Shown in pieces: positions 1 to 6,728 of a stretch of 64,000 nt of DNA; position 1 is the stretch's first letter; each line of letters starts with the position of its first letter. Origin of the DNA: Kitasatospora albolonga (GTDB lineage: Bacteria; Actinomycetota; Actinomycetes; Streptomycetales; Streptomycetaceae); NCBI GenBank assembly GCA_002082585.1, contig CP020563.1:2040001-2104000 (forward strand), given 5' to 3'. Below the pieces are notes generated by a model that did not search any database, was not told where the DNA came from, and worked only from the letters and a program-made list of their open reading frames with translations. Position numbers and translations under genes: made by a program.

Positions 1-1
1 C

Positions 2-649
2 TACGAGACCCCGCCCTACGGCGTCAAGATCTCCCCGGTCGGCGTCATCACCTACGTGGAGAGCGCCGATCCCGGCCGGAGCGACATCGACGCGCTCGTC
101 ACCCGTATCGAAGCCATACTCCAGCGCGCGGCCGACGCGGACGCGCGCTGCGCCGGGGGGCTGGCGGCCCTCACGAAGGACCCGCACCGGTTCAGCTCCG
201 AGCACTACGACTCCTTGAAGGACGCGGAGACGGTCAAGGAGCAGGAGACCCGGGCGAAGCTGAACGCGGTCGACTTCACGCCTCCCGAGAAGTGGGGCAG
301 CGGCACCATCAAGCCCGCCGCCGAATTCCTCGGTTACCGCTCCTGGATAAGCGGCGGCCAGGCGTACCTGCGCGGAGACTGGAAGGGCGCGTGGGAGGGG
401 TTCCACGGCGGCGAGCCGGCCGCCGCGGCGGGCAAGGGAGCCGATTTTCTCGAGAAGGCCACGGCTCCTGCGGCGGGGGCTCGCCCCGGGGTCCTCAACA
501 TGGTGAGCAAGTTCGCGGGCAAGGTGCTCGGTACGCCCGTCGCCATCGGCGCGACGGCCGTCGACCACTACTACACCCCGGAGGACGAGAGACTGAACGA
601 GACCCGGGTGGACGCTCCCAGGGCGCCGGGGAAGGTGCGATACCAGTGA
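2..649 (+). CDS. C-terminal part of an unknown protein (5' end outside window)
   Basis: The reading frame is open from the first bases of the window, so the true start lies upstream; a GTG at 56 is only an internal codon. The visible 215 residues begin with a helical, Ala/Asp/Arg-rich segment (around LVTRIEAILQRAADAD), followed by a 'SSEHYDSLKDAETVKEQ' stretch and a Gly/Ala-rich region ending GKVRYQ. No catalytic motif is seen. The arrangement (helical segment, poorly conserved tail, then a tiny membrane protein overlapping its stop) resembles large Streptomyces proteins thought to be WXG/ESX-associated, but that is an inference from memory and the N-terminus that would decide it is missing. 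Confidence 0.7.
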   Translation, partial: YETPPYGVKISPVGVITYVESADPGRSDIDALVTRIEAILQRAADADARCAGGLAALTKDPHRFSSEHYDSLKDAETVKEQETRAKLNAVDFTPPEKWGSGTIKPAAEFLGYRSWISGGQAYLRGDWKGAWEGFHGGEPAAAAGKGADFLEKATAPAAGARPGVLNMVSKFAGKVLGTPVAIGATAVDHYYTPEDERLNETRVDAPRAPGKVRYQ

Positions 650-894
650 CGCCCCCCGCGGGCCCACCGCCGCTGTCCGGCCGTCGCCGCACGGGCCCGG
701 GGGGCCTGCTGCGGCCCCGGAGTTCGCGGACGTTCGTCCTCGGTCTGTGCATGTCCGTCGGCGGGCTCGGCGGCGGGGTGCGCGCCGCGATGGACGGCGA
801 GGGGATCTGGCGGGCCCTCGGCACCTTCGGCGTCGGGCTTCTCGGGCTGGCGCTCACCGTCGCGTGGGTCATGACGTACGCGCGGGAGCGCTGA
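646..894 (+). CDS. Small two-helix membrane protein coupled to the preceding gene
   Basis: An 82-residue protein starting at a GTG whose last two bases are the first two of the upstream TGA (GTGA overlap), implying translational coupling. A basic N-terminal part (RRRTGPGG..RPRSSR) is followed by two hydrophobic segments, about residues 28-48 and 56-77, with a short polar loop DGEGIWR between them, and it ends TYARER. No enzyme motif is visible. It probably acts at the membrane together with the upstream protein. The end of this gene is the first copy of a 39-bp tandem repeat, so the C-terminal codons may be recently rearranged. Confidence 0.65.
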   Translation: MTPPAGPPPLSGRRRTGPGGLLRPRSSRTFVLGLCMSVGGLGGGVRAAMDGEGIWRALGTFGVGLLGLALTVAWVMTYARER

Positions 895-948
895 GGCTCG
901 CGAAGTGTCGTGACGTACGCGCCGGAGCGCCGAGGCTCACGAAGTCGT
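871..948 (+). repeat. 39-bp tandem duplication over a gene end
   Basis: Bases 871-909 and 910-948 are near-identical (ATGACGTACGCGCGGGAGCG versus GTGACGTACGCGCCGGAGCG at their starts). The first copy holds the last codons and stop of the small membrane protein; the second has no stop at the equivalent place. It is followed to about 990 by short GGTCACG/A repeats. Confidence 0.8.
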
Positions 949-984
949 GAGGTCACGAAGCCGCGAGGTCACGGGGTCACGCGG

Positions 985-1797
985 TCACGAGCCGGGCGCT
1001 GTCCACTCCTTGGCGGCCACCGCCGTGTCACCGGTGCCGGTGCCGGGGGTGTTGCCCTCGCCCGGCTCCACCAGGTCGCGGGCGAGGAGGGTGGCCCCGG
1101 CGACCGCGCCCGGCATCAGGAACACCGCGACGAACGGGACCAGGAACGACAGGGCGAGCGGAACGCCGAAGCCGAGCACCAGCAGCCGACGGCGGCGCAG
1201 CAGGCCGAGCCGCTTCTTCAGGACCAGGCCCCGGCGCTGGAGGGCCACCCCGGTCAGCTCCTCGGCCAGGAAGAAACCGGAGACGCAGACACCGATCGCG
1301 GGTACGACGGTCTGGCCGACCACCGGGATGAAACCGCAGGCGAAGAGGATGATCCCGAAGAACGCGACGCGCAGCAGGATGCGTACGGAGTCACGGGCGG
1401 AGATCCACAGTTCGCGCCAGAGCGGCAGCCCCGACTCATGGACCTCGCCGCCCTCGCTGCGCTCGACCTCCTCGGAGAGCGAGTCGTAGAACGGCTGGCC
1501 GACCAGGAGGGTGACGGCGGTGAAGGTGACGACCGCGAGGAACAGGCCGAAGAGGAAGACGAGCGCGGTCAGCGTGGTGCGGAGCAGCCCGAGCCACGGC
1601 GAGGACCAGTCGTCGGCGAACGGGGTGGCCCAGGCGACGAAGTCGTCGGCGCCGTAAGCGAGTCCGACCAGGGCGCCCGCGTACACGACGAGGGTGATGA
1701 GCCCGGGGAGCAGCCCGAAGCCGAACCACCGTCCGTGCCCGGCGACCCAGCGCTGCCCCTTCACCAAGTAGCCGAAGCCTGCCCCGAGATCGTTCAT
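985..1797 (-). CDS. EI24/CysZ-family membrane protein
   Basis: A 270-residue integral membrane protein of the EI24 (CysZ-like) family. It opens MNDLGAGFGYLVKGQRWV, followed by at least four long hydrophobic segments (near residues 25-50, 75-105, 150-185 and 215-245) and the family's 'GQPFYDSLSEEVER' and 'FIPVVGQTV' stretches. Relatives are usual in actinobacteria; CysZ proper helps sulfate uptake, but the actinobacterial members are uncharacterised, so no substrate is assigned. Start: the ORF is open 14 codons further up, but the ATG at 1797 begins the conserved protein and has a TACGCT hexamer seven bases upstream and no Shine-Dalgarno, which fits a leaderless mRNA. The tail after about residue 255 is a low-complexity TGTGDTAV stretch. 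Confidence 0.85.
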   Translation of the reverse strand: MNDLGAGFGYLVKGQRWVAGHGRWFGFGLLPGLITLVVYAGALVGLAYGADDFVAWATPFADDWSSPWLGLLRTTLTALVFLFGLFLAVVTFTAVTLLVGQPFYDSLSEEVERSEGGEVHESGLPLWRELWISARDSVRILLRVAFFGIILFACGFIPVVGQTVVPAIGVCVSGFFLAEELTGVALQRRGLVLKKRLGLLRRRRLLVLGFGVPLALSFLVPFVAVFLMPGAVAGATLLARDLVEPGEGNTPGTGTGDTAVAAKEWTAPGS

Positions 1798-1804
1798 GGA
1801 CGTC

Positions 1805-1810
1805 AGCGTA
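1805..1810 (-). promoter_or_regulatory. -10 element for the EI24 gene, leaderless start
   Basis: On the minus strand TACGCT lies seven bases before the ATG at 1797, with no purine-rich ribosome site in between. This is the arrangement expected of a leaderless Streptomyces transcript. No convincing -35 was found. Confidence 0.45.
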
Positions 1811-1827
1811 CTGGCGTACGGAAGCGG

Positions 1828-1862
1828 CGAGGACCGCACCCCGGTGCGGGGTGCGGTCCTCG
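1828..1862 (-). terminator. Rho-independent-like terminator after ohr
   Basis: Perfect 13-bp inverted repeat (CGAGGACCGCACC / GGTGCGGTCCTCG) with a 9-base loop, starting 17 bases beyond the ohr stop codon. It lacks a clear U-tract, as is common in Streptomyces. Confidence 0.75.
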
Positions 1863-1878
1863 GACGGCGGTGCGGTGA

Positions 1879-2307
1879 TCAGGCCACGGACAGCTCGACC
1901 TTGATGTTGCCGCGGGTCGCGTTCGAGTACGGGCAGACCTGGTGGGCCTTCTCGATGAGCGACTGGGCGGTGGCGGCGTCGACGTTCGGGATGGTCGCGC
2001 TGATGGCGACCTCCAGGCCGAAGCCGCCGGCCTCGGTCTTGCCGATGGAGACCGATGCGGTGACCGTCGAGCCGGAGATGTCGGCCTTCTCCTGGCGGGC
2101 GACGACACCCAGCGCGCCCTGGAAGCAGGCGCTGTAGCCCGCGGCGAAGAGCTGCTCCGGGTTGGTGCCCGCGCCGCTGCCGCCGAGCGCCTTCGGCGGG
2201 TTGACGACGACGTCGAGCTGACCGTCGTCCGAGGAGACGCGGCCGTCACGGCCGTTCTCGGCGGTGGCGACGGCGGTGTAGGCGACGTCGATCTTCTGGA
2301 TGGTCAT
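1879..2307 (-). CDS. ohr: Organic hydroperoxide resistance protein Ohr
   Basis: A 142-residue OsmC/Ohr-family thiol peroxidase that reduces organic (lipid) hydroperoxides in the cytoplasm. The two redox cysteines sit at the expected places: Cys61 in the YSACFQGAL motif and Cys125 in HQVCPYSNAT; Arg20 and Glu51, which position the peroxide in Ohr proteins, are also present. Length is typical for the family. An AGGAGG about 12 bases before the ATG may serve as ribosome site. It is transcribed alone, with its own strong hairpin just after the stop. The nearby MarR gene at 3580 might suggest an OhrR pairing, but OhrR is normally adjacent, and that regulator is divergent to the reductase at 2440, so regulation of ohr by it is only a possibility. 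Confidence 0.95.
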   Translation of the reverse strand: MTIQKIDVAYTAVATAENGRDGRVSSDDGQLDVVVNPPKALGGSGAGTNPEQLFAAGYSACFQGALGVVARQEKADISGSTVTASVSIGKTEAGGFGLEVAISATIPNVDAATAQSLIEKAHQVCPYSNATRGNIKVELSVA

Positions 2308-2439
2308 GATGTGAGGATTCCTCCTGTTGGTGCGCCGCGACTCGCGCCCACGACCGCGACGGCCTGGGATGAGCCTAACGCGTGACCGGAGCGGGCCGGG
2401 GGCGGGTCACACACAGTTCACGCATGGCTCAGGCATGGC

Positions 2440-3459
2440 TCAGGCGAGGGAAACGATCATCTTTCCGGTGTTCTCGCCGCGCAGGAGGCCGACGAACGCG
2501 TCGTAGCCGTTCTCGATGCCCTCGACCGTCGTCTCCCGGTACTTCAGCTCGCCGGAGGCCAGCCAGCCCGCGACCTCCTCGACGAACTTCGGCTGGAGGT
2601 CGGCGTGGTCGCCGACGAGCATGCCCTGGAGGCGCAGCCGCTTGCCGATGATCAGCGCCATGTTGCGCGGGCCGGGGGTCGGCTCGGTGGCGTTGTACTG
2701 GGCGATCATGCCGCAGATAGTGGCGCGGCCGTGCACGTTGAGCGCGCCGATGGCGGCTTCGAGGTGGTCGCCGCCGACGTTGTCGAAGTAGACGTCGATG
2801 CCGTCCGGGGCGGCTTCCCTGAGCTGGTCGCGGACGGGCCCGTTCTTGTAGTTGAACGCGGCGTCGAAGCCGTACTCCTCGACGAGGAGCTTGACCTTCT
2901 CGTCGGAGCCGGCCGAGCCGATGACCCGGGAGGCACCCCTGAGCTTGGCGAGCTGGCCGACCTGGCTGCCCACGGCCCCGGCGGCGCCGGAGACGAAGAC
3001 CGCGTCGCCCTCCTTGAAGGAGGCCACGTCGAACAGGCCCGCGTAGGCGGTGAGTCCGGTCATGCCGAGCACGCCGAGGTAGGCGGAGAGCGGGGCGAGG
3101 CCGGGGTCGACCTTCACCGCGTGCTTGGCGGGCACGTCGGCGATCTCGCGCCAGCCGAGGCCGTGCAGGACGTGGTCACCGACGGCGAACCCCTCGGCGT
3201 TCGAGGCGATGACCTCGCCGACCGCGCCGCCGTCCATGGGGTGGTCCAGCTTGAACGGCGGGGTGTACGACTTCACGTCGTTCATCCGGCCGCGCATGTA
3301 CGGGTCGACGGAGAAGTACTTGTTGCGGACGAGGATGCGGCCTTCGGCCGGAGCGGCCACTGCGGCCTCACGCAGGGCGAAGTCCTCGGCCTTGGGCCAG
3401 CCGTGGGGGCGGGCGACGAGGTGCCATTCGCGGCTGGACGCGGGAAGTGCTGCAGACAT
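2440..3459 (-). CDS. NADP-dependent MDR-family oxidoreductase
   Basis: A 339-residue zinc-free medium-chain dehydrogenase of the leukotriene B4 12-hydroxydehydrogenase / CurA type, which reduces the C=C bond of enones with NADPH. Features seen: N-terminal 'YFSVDPYMRGRM' typical of this branch, the nucleotide-binding segment 'VFVSGAAGAVGSQVGQLAKLRG' region (about residues 150-172), 'YFDNVGG' around 226, and the C-terminal 'GKMIVSLA'. A GAGGAGA ribosome site precedes the ATG by about 10 bases. The gene is divergent from a MarR regulator at 3580, with an AT-rich 120-bp region between them, so it is the likely target of that regulator. Confidence 0.9.
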   Translation of the reverse strand: MSAALPASSREWHLVARPHGWPKAEDFALREAAVAAPAEGRILVRNKYFSVDPYMRGRMNDVKSYTPPFKLDHPMDGGAVGEVIASNAEGFAVGDHVLHGLGWREIADVPAKHAVKVDPGLAPLSAYLGVLGMTGLTAYAGLFDVASFKEGDAVFVSGAAGAVGSQVGQLAKLRGASRVIGSAGSDEKVKLLVEEYGFDAAFNYKNGPVRDQLREAAPDGIDVYFDNVGGDHLEAAIGALNVHGRATICGMIAQYNATEPTPGPRNMALIIGKRLRLQGMLVGDHADLQPKFVEEVAGWLASGELKYRETTVEGIENGYDAFVGLLRGENTGKMIVSLA

Positions 3460-3539
3460 GGGCTCGGGTTCTCCTCAATGTCCTACGGGGGGGGAAGCCT
3501 CAGGAAAAAGCTTCATTACATGAAACAACCCTGCGCCTT

Positions 3540-3552
3540 AATATTTCATATT
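3540..3552. promoter_or_regulatory. Candidate MarR operator
   Basis: AATAT-TTC-ATATT, a 5-bp-arm inverted repeat inside the only clearly AT-rich stretch nearby (about 3511-3563), located between the divergent reductase and MarR genes. A related half, TACATGAAA, lies at 3517-3525. Confidence 0.5.
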
Positions 3553-3566
3553 GTCAAGTAAATCGG

Positions 3567-3572
3567 TACGCT
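3567..3572 (+). promoter_or_regulatory. -10 element of the marR gene, leaderless start
   Basis: TACGCT seven bases before the ATG at 3580 and no Shine-Dalgarno. The MarR operator candidate at 3540-3552 would cover the -35 area, consistent with autorepression. Confidence 0.5.
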
Positions 3573-3579
3573 GGTCCCC

Positions 3580-4005
3580 ATGACCACCCGCACAGACCCC
3601 CTGACCCTCGAGGTCGTCGAGCTCATCGGCACCGTCGTGGCGCGCTACCACGAGGAGTACGACCGCGCCGCCGCCGAGCACTCCCTGACCGGGGCGCAGG
3701 CGCGGGTCCTCGGGCTGCTCGCGCTGGAGCCCACGCCGATGCGGAAGATCGCCGTCAAGCTGAAGTGCGAGCCGTCGAACGTGACCGGCATCGTCGACCG
3801 CCTGGAGACCCGGGGCCTGGTCGAACGCCGGCCGGACCCGGCCGACCGCCGCGTGAAGCTGGCCGCCGCCACGGAGACGGGCGCGCGGACGGCCCGGGAG
3901 CTGCGGGACTCCCTGAACTTCGCCCGGGAGCCGCTGGCCGGGCTGTCCGACGGCGAGCGGACGGTGCTGCGGGATCTGCTGCGGCGGATGCTGGGCGAGG
4001 CGTAG
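3580..4005 (+). CDS. MarR-family transcriptional regulator
   Basis: A 141-residue winged-helix regulator. Residues about 30-100 hold the fold: 'LTGAQARVLGLLALEPTPMRKIA' leads into the recognition helix 'CEPSNVTGIVDRLETRGLVERRPDPADRR', with the wing DPADRRVKL conserved in MarR proteins. The ATG lacks a ribosome site but has TACGCT at -13, so it is probably leaderless. Divergent transcription from the MDR reductase, with a palindromic AT-rich intergenic region, suggests that it represses that gene and itself. No cysteine suitable for an OhrR-type peroxide sensor is seen near the N-terminus, so the signal is unknown and probably a small electrophile or phenolic. Confidence 0.9.
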   Translation: MTTRTDPLTLEVVELIGTVVARYHEEYDRAAAEHSLTGAQARVLGLLALEPTPMRKIAVKLKCEPSNVTGIVDRLETRGLVERRPDPADRRVKLAAATETGARTARELRDSLNFAREPLAGLSDGERTVLRDLLRRMLGEA

Positions 4006-4041
4006 CCGGGGGCCTGCGCGCCCGAGGCACAACCCGGGGCC

Positions 4042-4776
4042 CTACGCGCACCACCACAGGAAGCGGGTGCAGGTCGGGGACGGTGTCGGGGTGGGCGCCG
4101 GGGCCTGCGTCGGCTCGTCCGGCGGCGGGGGTGCCGGGGCGGTCGGGGGCGCTGCCGGACCGTCCGGGTCGGGCGGGTCGGCGGGCGCGGTACCGGGGTC
4201 ACCGGAGGGACCCGCGCCGTCGGGGTCCGGGCCCGGGTCCGGGGACTCGGCGGGCGGGGCCGTGGCCGGGGAGGCTTCGGGGCCCGGGGCGTCCGAGGCG
4301 CCGCCCGAGGGCTCACCCGTGGGGGCGTCACGCGTCGGCGCCGCGTCCGGTGAGGGGCCCGGTGCCACGCCCGTACGGGAAGGGAGCGGGCCCGGGTCCC
4401 TCGGCGCCTCCCCGGACGAGGAGTCCGGCGCGGAGTCCTCGGGAGCCCGCGGCGCCTCCCGTACGAAGTCGGCGGCGACCCCGCCCCGGTCCGGCTCCGC
4501 GGCCAGCTCCGCCAGGCTCAGCCCACCCGCCGCGAGGACCAGCCCGCCCGCCGCGAGCAGCGCCGTACGGCCGCGTCTGCGGTGGCCGCCCCGCGCACGG
4601 CGGCGGGAGCGGGCGGCGGGCACCGGCGCGGCGGCCTCGTCCGGCGCGCCCGGCGCACGCCCGGCAGGCGTCGGCGCGGGCACCGTGAAGGGGCTCAGCG
4701 CCTCGGCGGGAGTTCCGCACCCGGCGCAGGCCAGAGCTCCGTTGAGATGCCGTCGGCACGGGTCGCAGTAATCCAT
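4042..4776 (-). CDS. Zinc-ribbon single-pass membrane protein with Pro-rich tail
   Basis: A 244-residue protein. The first 25 residues form a zinc ribbon (CDPC at 4-7 and CAGC at 17-20). A linker and a very basic stretch RSRRRARGGHRRRGR precede one transmembrane helix (about residues 70-90). The remaining roughly 150 residues are a Pro/Ala/Gly/Asp-rich, low-complexity tail ending in an abruptly ordered CTRFLWWCA. The positive-inside rule puts the ribbon in the cytoplasm and the tail outside. Such proteins are conserved hypotheticals in Streptomyces; the function is unknown. The two cysteines in the last ten residues could form a disulfide outside the cell. TAATCT nine bases upstream of the ATG and no ribosome site suggest a leaderless mRNA. 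Confidence 0.75.
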   Translation of the reverse strand: MDYCDPCRRHLNGALACAGCGTPAEALSPFTVPAPTPAGRAPGAPDEAAAPVPAARSRRRARGGHRRRGRTALLAAGGLVLAAGGLSLAELAAEPDRGGVAADFVREAPRAPEDSAPDSSSGEAPRDPGPLPSRTGVAPGPSPDAAPTRDAPTGEPSGGASDAPGPEASPATAPPAESPDPGPDPDGAGPSGDPGTAPADPPDPDGPAAPPTAPAPPPPDEPTQAPAPTPTPSPTCTRFLWWCA

Positions 4777-4900
4777 GGCGCCCGCAGATTAGACGTGGAC
4801 AGATCAACGGAGGAAGCGGACCAGGTGAGGGTTCTGTGAGGAACACCGGATTCCGCGAACAGCCGGTCCGATACGCCTGACCTGCGGGAAGATGGGCAAC

Positions 4901-5467
4901 ATGACCGCTCCCACCCCCTTCGGCCCCCGCGAGTTCCAGCTCGTCCTGCTCCGCCGGATGGCCGACCACCAGCCCGGACTGGCCGAGGAGGCACGGCAGG
5001 AGCTGAGCGCCTCGCTCGCCGACCTGAGGGAGGCCAACCGGCGCTGGCAGGCCATGGTCCGCGCGCCCCGGGGCCGGGGCGCGCTGCGCCGCTACCGCTC
5101 GGTGCTCGGCGAGCCGGAGCTGACGCTGAAGCGCCGCCTGGGCGACCTGGAGTGCGAGGCGCTGCTCTGGCCGGTGCCGCTCTGGCCGGACCTCCGGTTC
5201 GAGGTGACGGCCGCGCCGGGCGGGGCGGTGTGGAACGAGTGGCTCGTCCGGGCCCCGGGGGCGGCGGGCCCCGAGCTCACCTCCGTACCGGCTCTGCGCC
5301 CCTGGTCGTGCACGGTGGACGAGGTGGCCCGCGCCTTTCCCCCGGCGCGGCCGATGGAGGGCAGCGCACCGACCCGGTGGGCCCTGGCCGTCACGGACCC
5401 GGGCAGCGGGGAGCGGTACGTCGCCGAGTTCACGTGGGGGCTGTTCCAGCGGCTGCTGCCGGGGTGA
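4901..5467 (+). CDS. Conserved hypothetical protein
   Basis: A 188-residue soluble protein with no motif I recognise. N-terminal helices (FQLVLLRRMADHQPGLAEEARQELS, about residues 9-50) precede a mixed region with several tryptophans (LLWPVPLWPDLRFEV, WNEWLVRAPG, RPWSCTVDEV) and a C-terminal 'YVAEFTWGLFQRLLPG'. Two ATGs are possible; I chose 4901 because GGGAAG lies nine bases before it, whereas it directly abuts the ATG at 4892. It stands alone between the divergent zinc-ribbon gene and the Mbl-like gene. Confidence 0.7.
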   Translation: MTAPTPFGPREFQLVLLRRMADHQPGLAEEARQELSASLADLREANRRWQAMVRAPRGRGALRRYRSVLGEPELTLKRRLGDLECEALLWPVPLWPDLRFEVTAAPGGAVWNEWLVRAPGAAGPELTSVPALRPWSCTVDEVARAFPPARPMEGSAPTRWALAVTDPGSGERYVAEFTWGLFQRLLPG

Positions 5468-5481
5468 GGGCCGGGGGTACA

Positions 5482-5545
5482 GCCCGATGCGCGTCCGAGG
5501 AGAGACCTGGCGTACGGCCCGATGCGCCTCCGAGGAGGCACCTGG
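5482..5545. repeat. Imperfect 29-bp direct repeats upstream of the Mbl-like gene
   Basis: 5482-5510 and 5517-5545 share 26 of 29 bases (GCCCGATGCGCGTCCGAGG / GCCCGATGCGCCTCCGAGG, then an AGGAG-ACCTGG core). The core AGACCTGGCG recurs once more at about 5547-5556. They lie in the 213-bp gap before the Mbl-like gene; the gap holds no credible gene. Confidence 0.7.
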
Positions 5546-5680
5546 AGACCTGGCGGGCCGTCAGCTTCCGGCCCCACGTACGGCGCATCCCAGCGCGCGC
5601 CGCCCGGCCGGGAACGCGACGATGCGAGGAGAGGCCGGCTGCCGCCGGTACCACCGTCCGCGCTCTCGGGAGAGCCTGCC

Positions 5681-6718
5681 GTGACCGTCAGCCTTGAGCA
5701 GTTGCAGCGTTGCCACATCGCCGTCGATCTCGGGGCCGCGAGGACCCGTGTGTACGTCAAGGGGCTCGGGCTCGTCGTGGACGAACCGAGCGTCGCCGCC
5801 GTCAACACCCGTACCGGCTCGCTCATCGCGGTCGGTGTGCTCGCCGAGCAGATGACCGGCCGCACCCCCGAGTACATCCGGGTCGTCCGCCCGGTCTCCG
5901 GCGGCACCGTCGTCGACATCGAGATGGCCCAGCGGATGCTGCGCCACCTCCTCGGCGACAAGCTGCGCCGCCAGCTCCGCCGCAAGCCCCGGCTGCGCGC
6001 CGCCGCCTGCACCCCGCACGAGGCCGATCCGCTGGCCCAGCGCGCCACCGTGGAGACCCTCGTCGGGCTGGGCGCCCGGCGGGTCGAGCTGGTCGACACC
6101 CTGATCGCGGCGGCCGTGGGCTGCGGGCTGCCGGTCGAGCAGCCGACCGCCACCATGATCATGGTCTGCGGTGCGGCCACCACGCAGATCGCGGTGCTCT
6201 CGCTCGGCTCGATCGTGACGGCCGTCCGTATCCCGGTGGGCGGCAATGCCATCGACGAGGCGGTCATCCAGCACCTGCGCCAGCACCACGAGCTGATGCT
6301 CCCGAGCCAGTCCGTGCGCCCGCTGCAACTGGCGCTGCACGGCAACGGCCTCCAGCTCACCGGCCCCGCCCTGACCGAGATCCACGGCCGGGACGTGGCG
6401 ACCGGTCTGGCCCGCTCGGTGCAGGTCGACACCGCCGCCGTACGGCAGGCCATCCACACTCCGCTCACCGCCGTCCTCGACGGGGTGGGCAAGGTGCTGC
6501 GCGCGTGCCCGCCCGATCTGGTGGCCGACCTCGCGGACCGGGGGATCATGATGGTGGGCGGGAGCGCGCTGCTGCCGGGGCTCGACCAGATGCTCCGGGA
6601 CGCGACCGGTATGCCGGTGCTCATCGCCGAGCGCCCCGACGTCTGCTCGGTGCTCGGCCTCGGCGCGATGCTGGACGGCAAGATCCAGCCGATGGTCCTC
6701 AACCCGCTGGCGGGTTAG
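5681..6718 (+). CDS. mbl: MreB/Mbl-like actin homologue with degenerate nucleotide site
   Basis: A 345-residue bacterial actin related to MreB; by size and company it corresponds to Streptomyces Mbl, which contributes to spore-wall synthesis. The phosphate-1 loop is recognisable (VDLGAARTRVYVKG, residues 15-28), as is the adenosine motif near the C-terminus (GIMMVGGSALLPGLD). Two catalytic elements have decayed: the usual EEPMAAAIG reads VDTLIAAAVG (138-147), losing the hydrolytic Glu, and the phosphate-2 loop DIGGGTTE reads MVCGAATTQ (161-169), losing the Asp and the glycines. The start is the GTG at 5681, with GGGAGAG about six bases upstream. The downstream sensor kinase gene begins 10 bp after the stop and is probably cotranscribed. 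ATP hydrolysis looks unlikely; a scaffold role is an inference. Confidence 0.8.
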   Translation: MTVSLEQLQRCHIAVDLGAARTRVYVKGLGLVVDEPSVAAVNTRTGSLIAVGVLAEQMTGRTPEYIRVVRPVSGGTVVDIEMAQRMLRHLLGDKLRRQLRRKPRLRAAACTPHEADPLAQRATVETLVGLGARRVELVDTLIAAAVGCGLPVEQPTATMIMVCGAATTQIAVLSLGSIVTAVRIPVGGNAIDEAVIQHLRQHHELMLPSQSVRPLQLALHGNGLQLTGPALTEIHGRDVATGLARSVQVDTAAVRQAIHTPLTAVLDGVGKVLRACPPDLVADLADRGIMMVGGSALLPGLDQMLRDATGMPVLIAERPDVCSVLGLGAMLDGKIQPMVLNPLAG

Positions 6719-6728
6719 GGCTTCCTCG

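Noticed and set aside
910-1878. 322-codon plus-strand frame
   Set aside because: Antisense to the EI24 gene; the translation is charged low-complexity without domains.
3580-4005. MarR protein as OhrR for the nearby ohr
   Set aside because: OhrR usually adjoins ohr and has a reactive N-terminal Cys; here the reductase lies between and no such Cys is seen.
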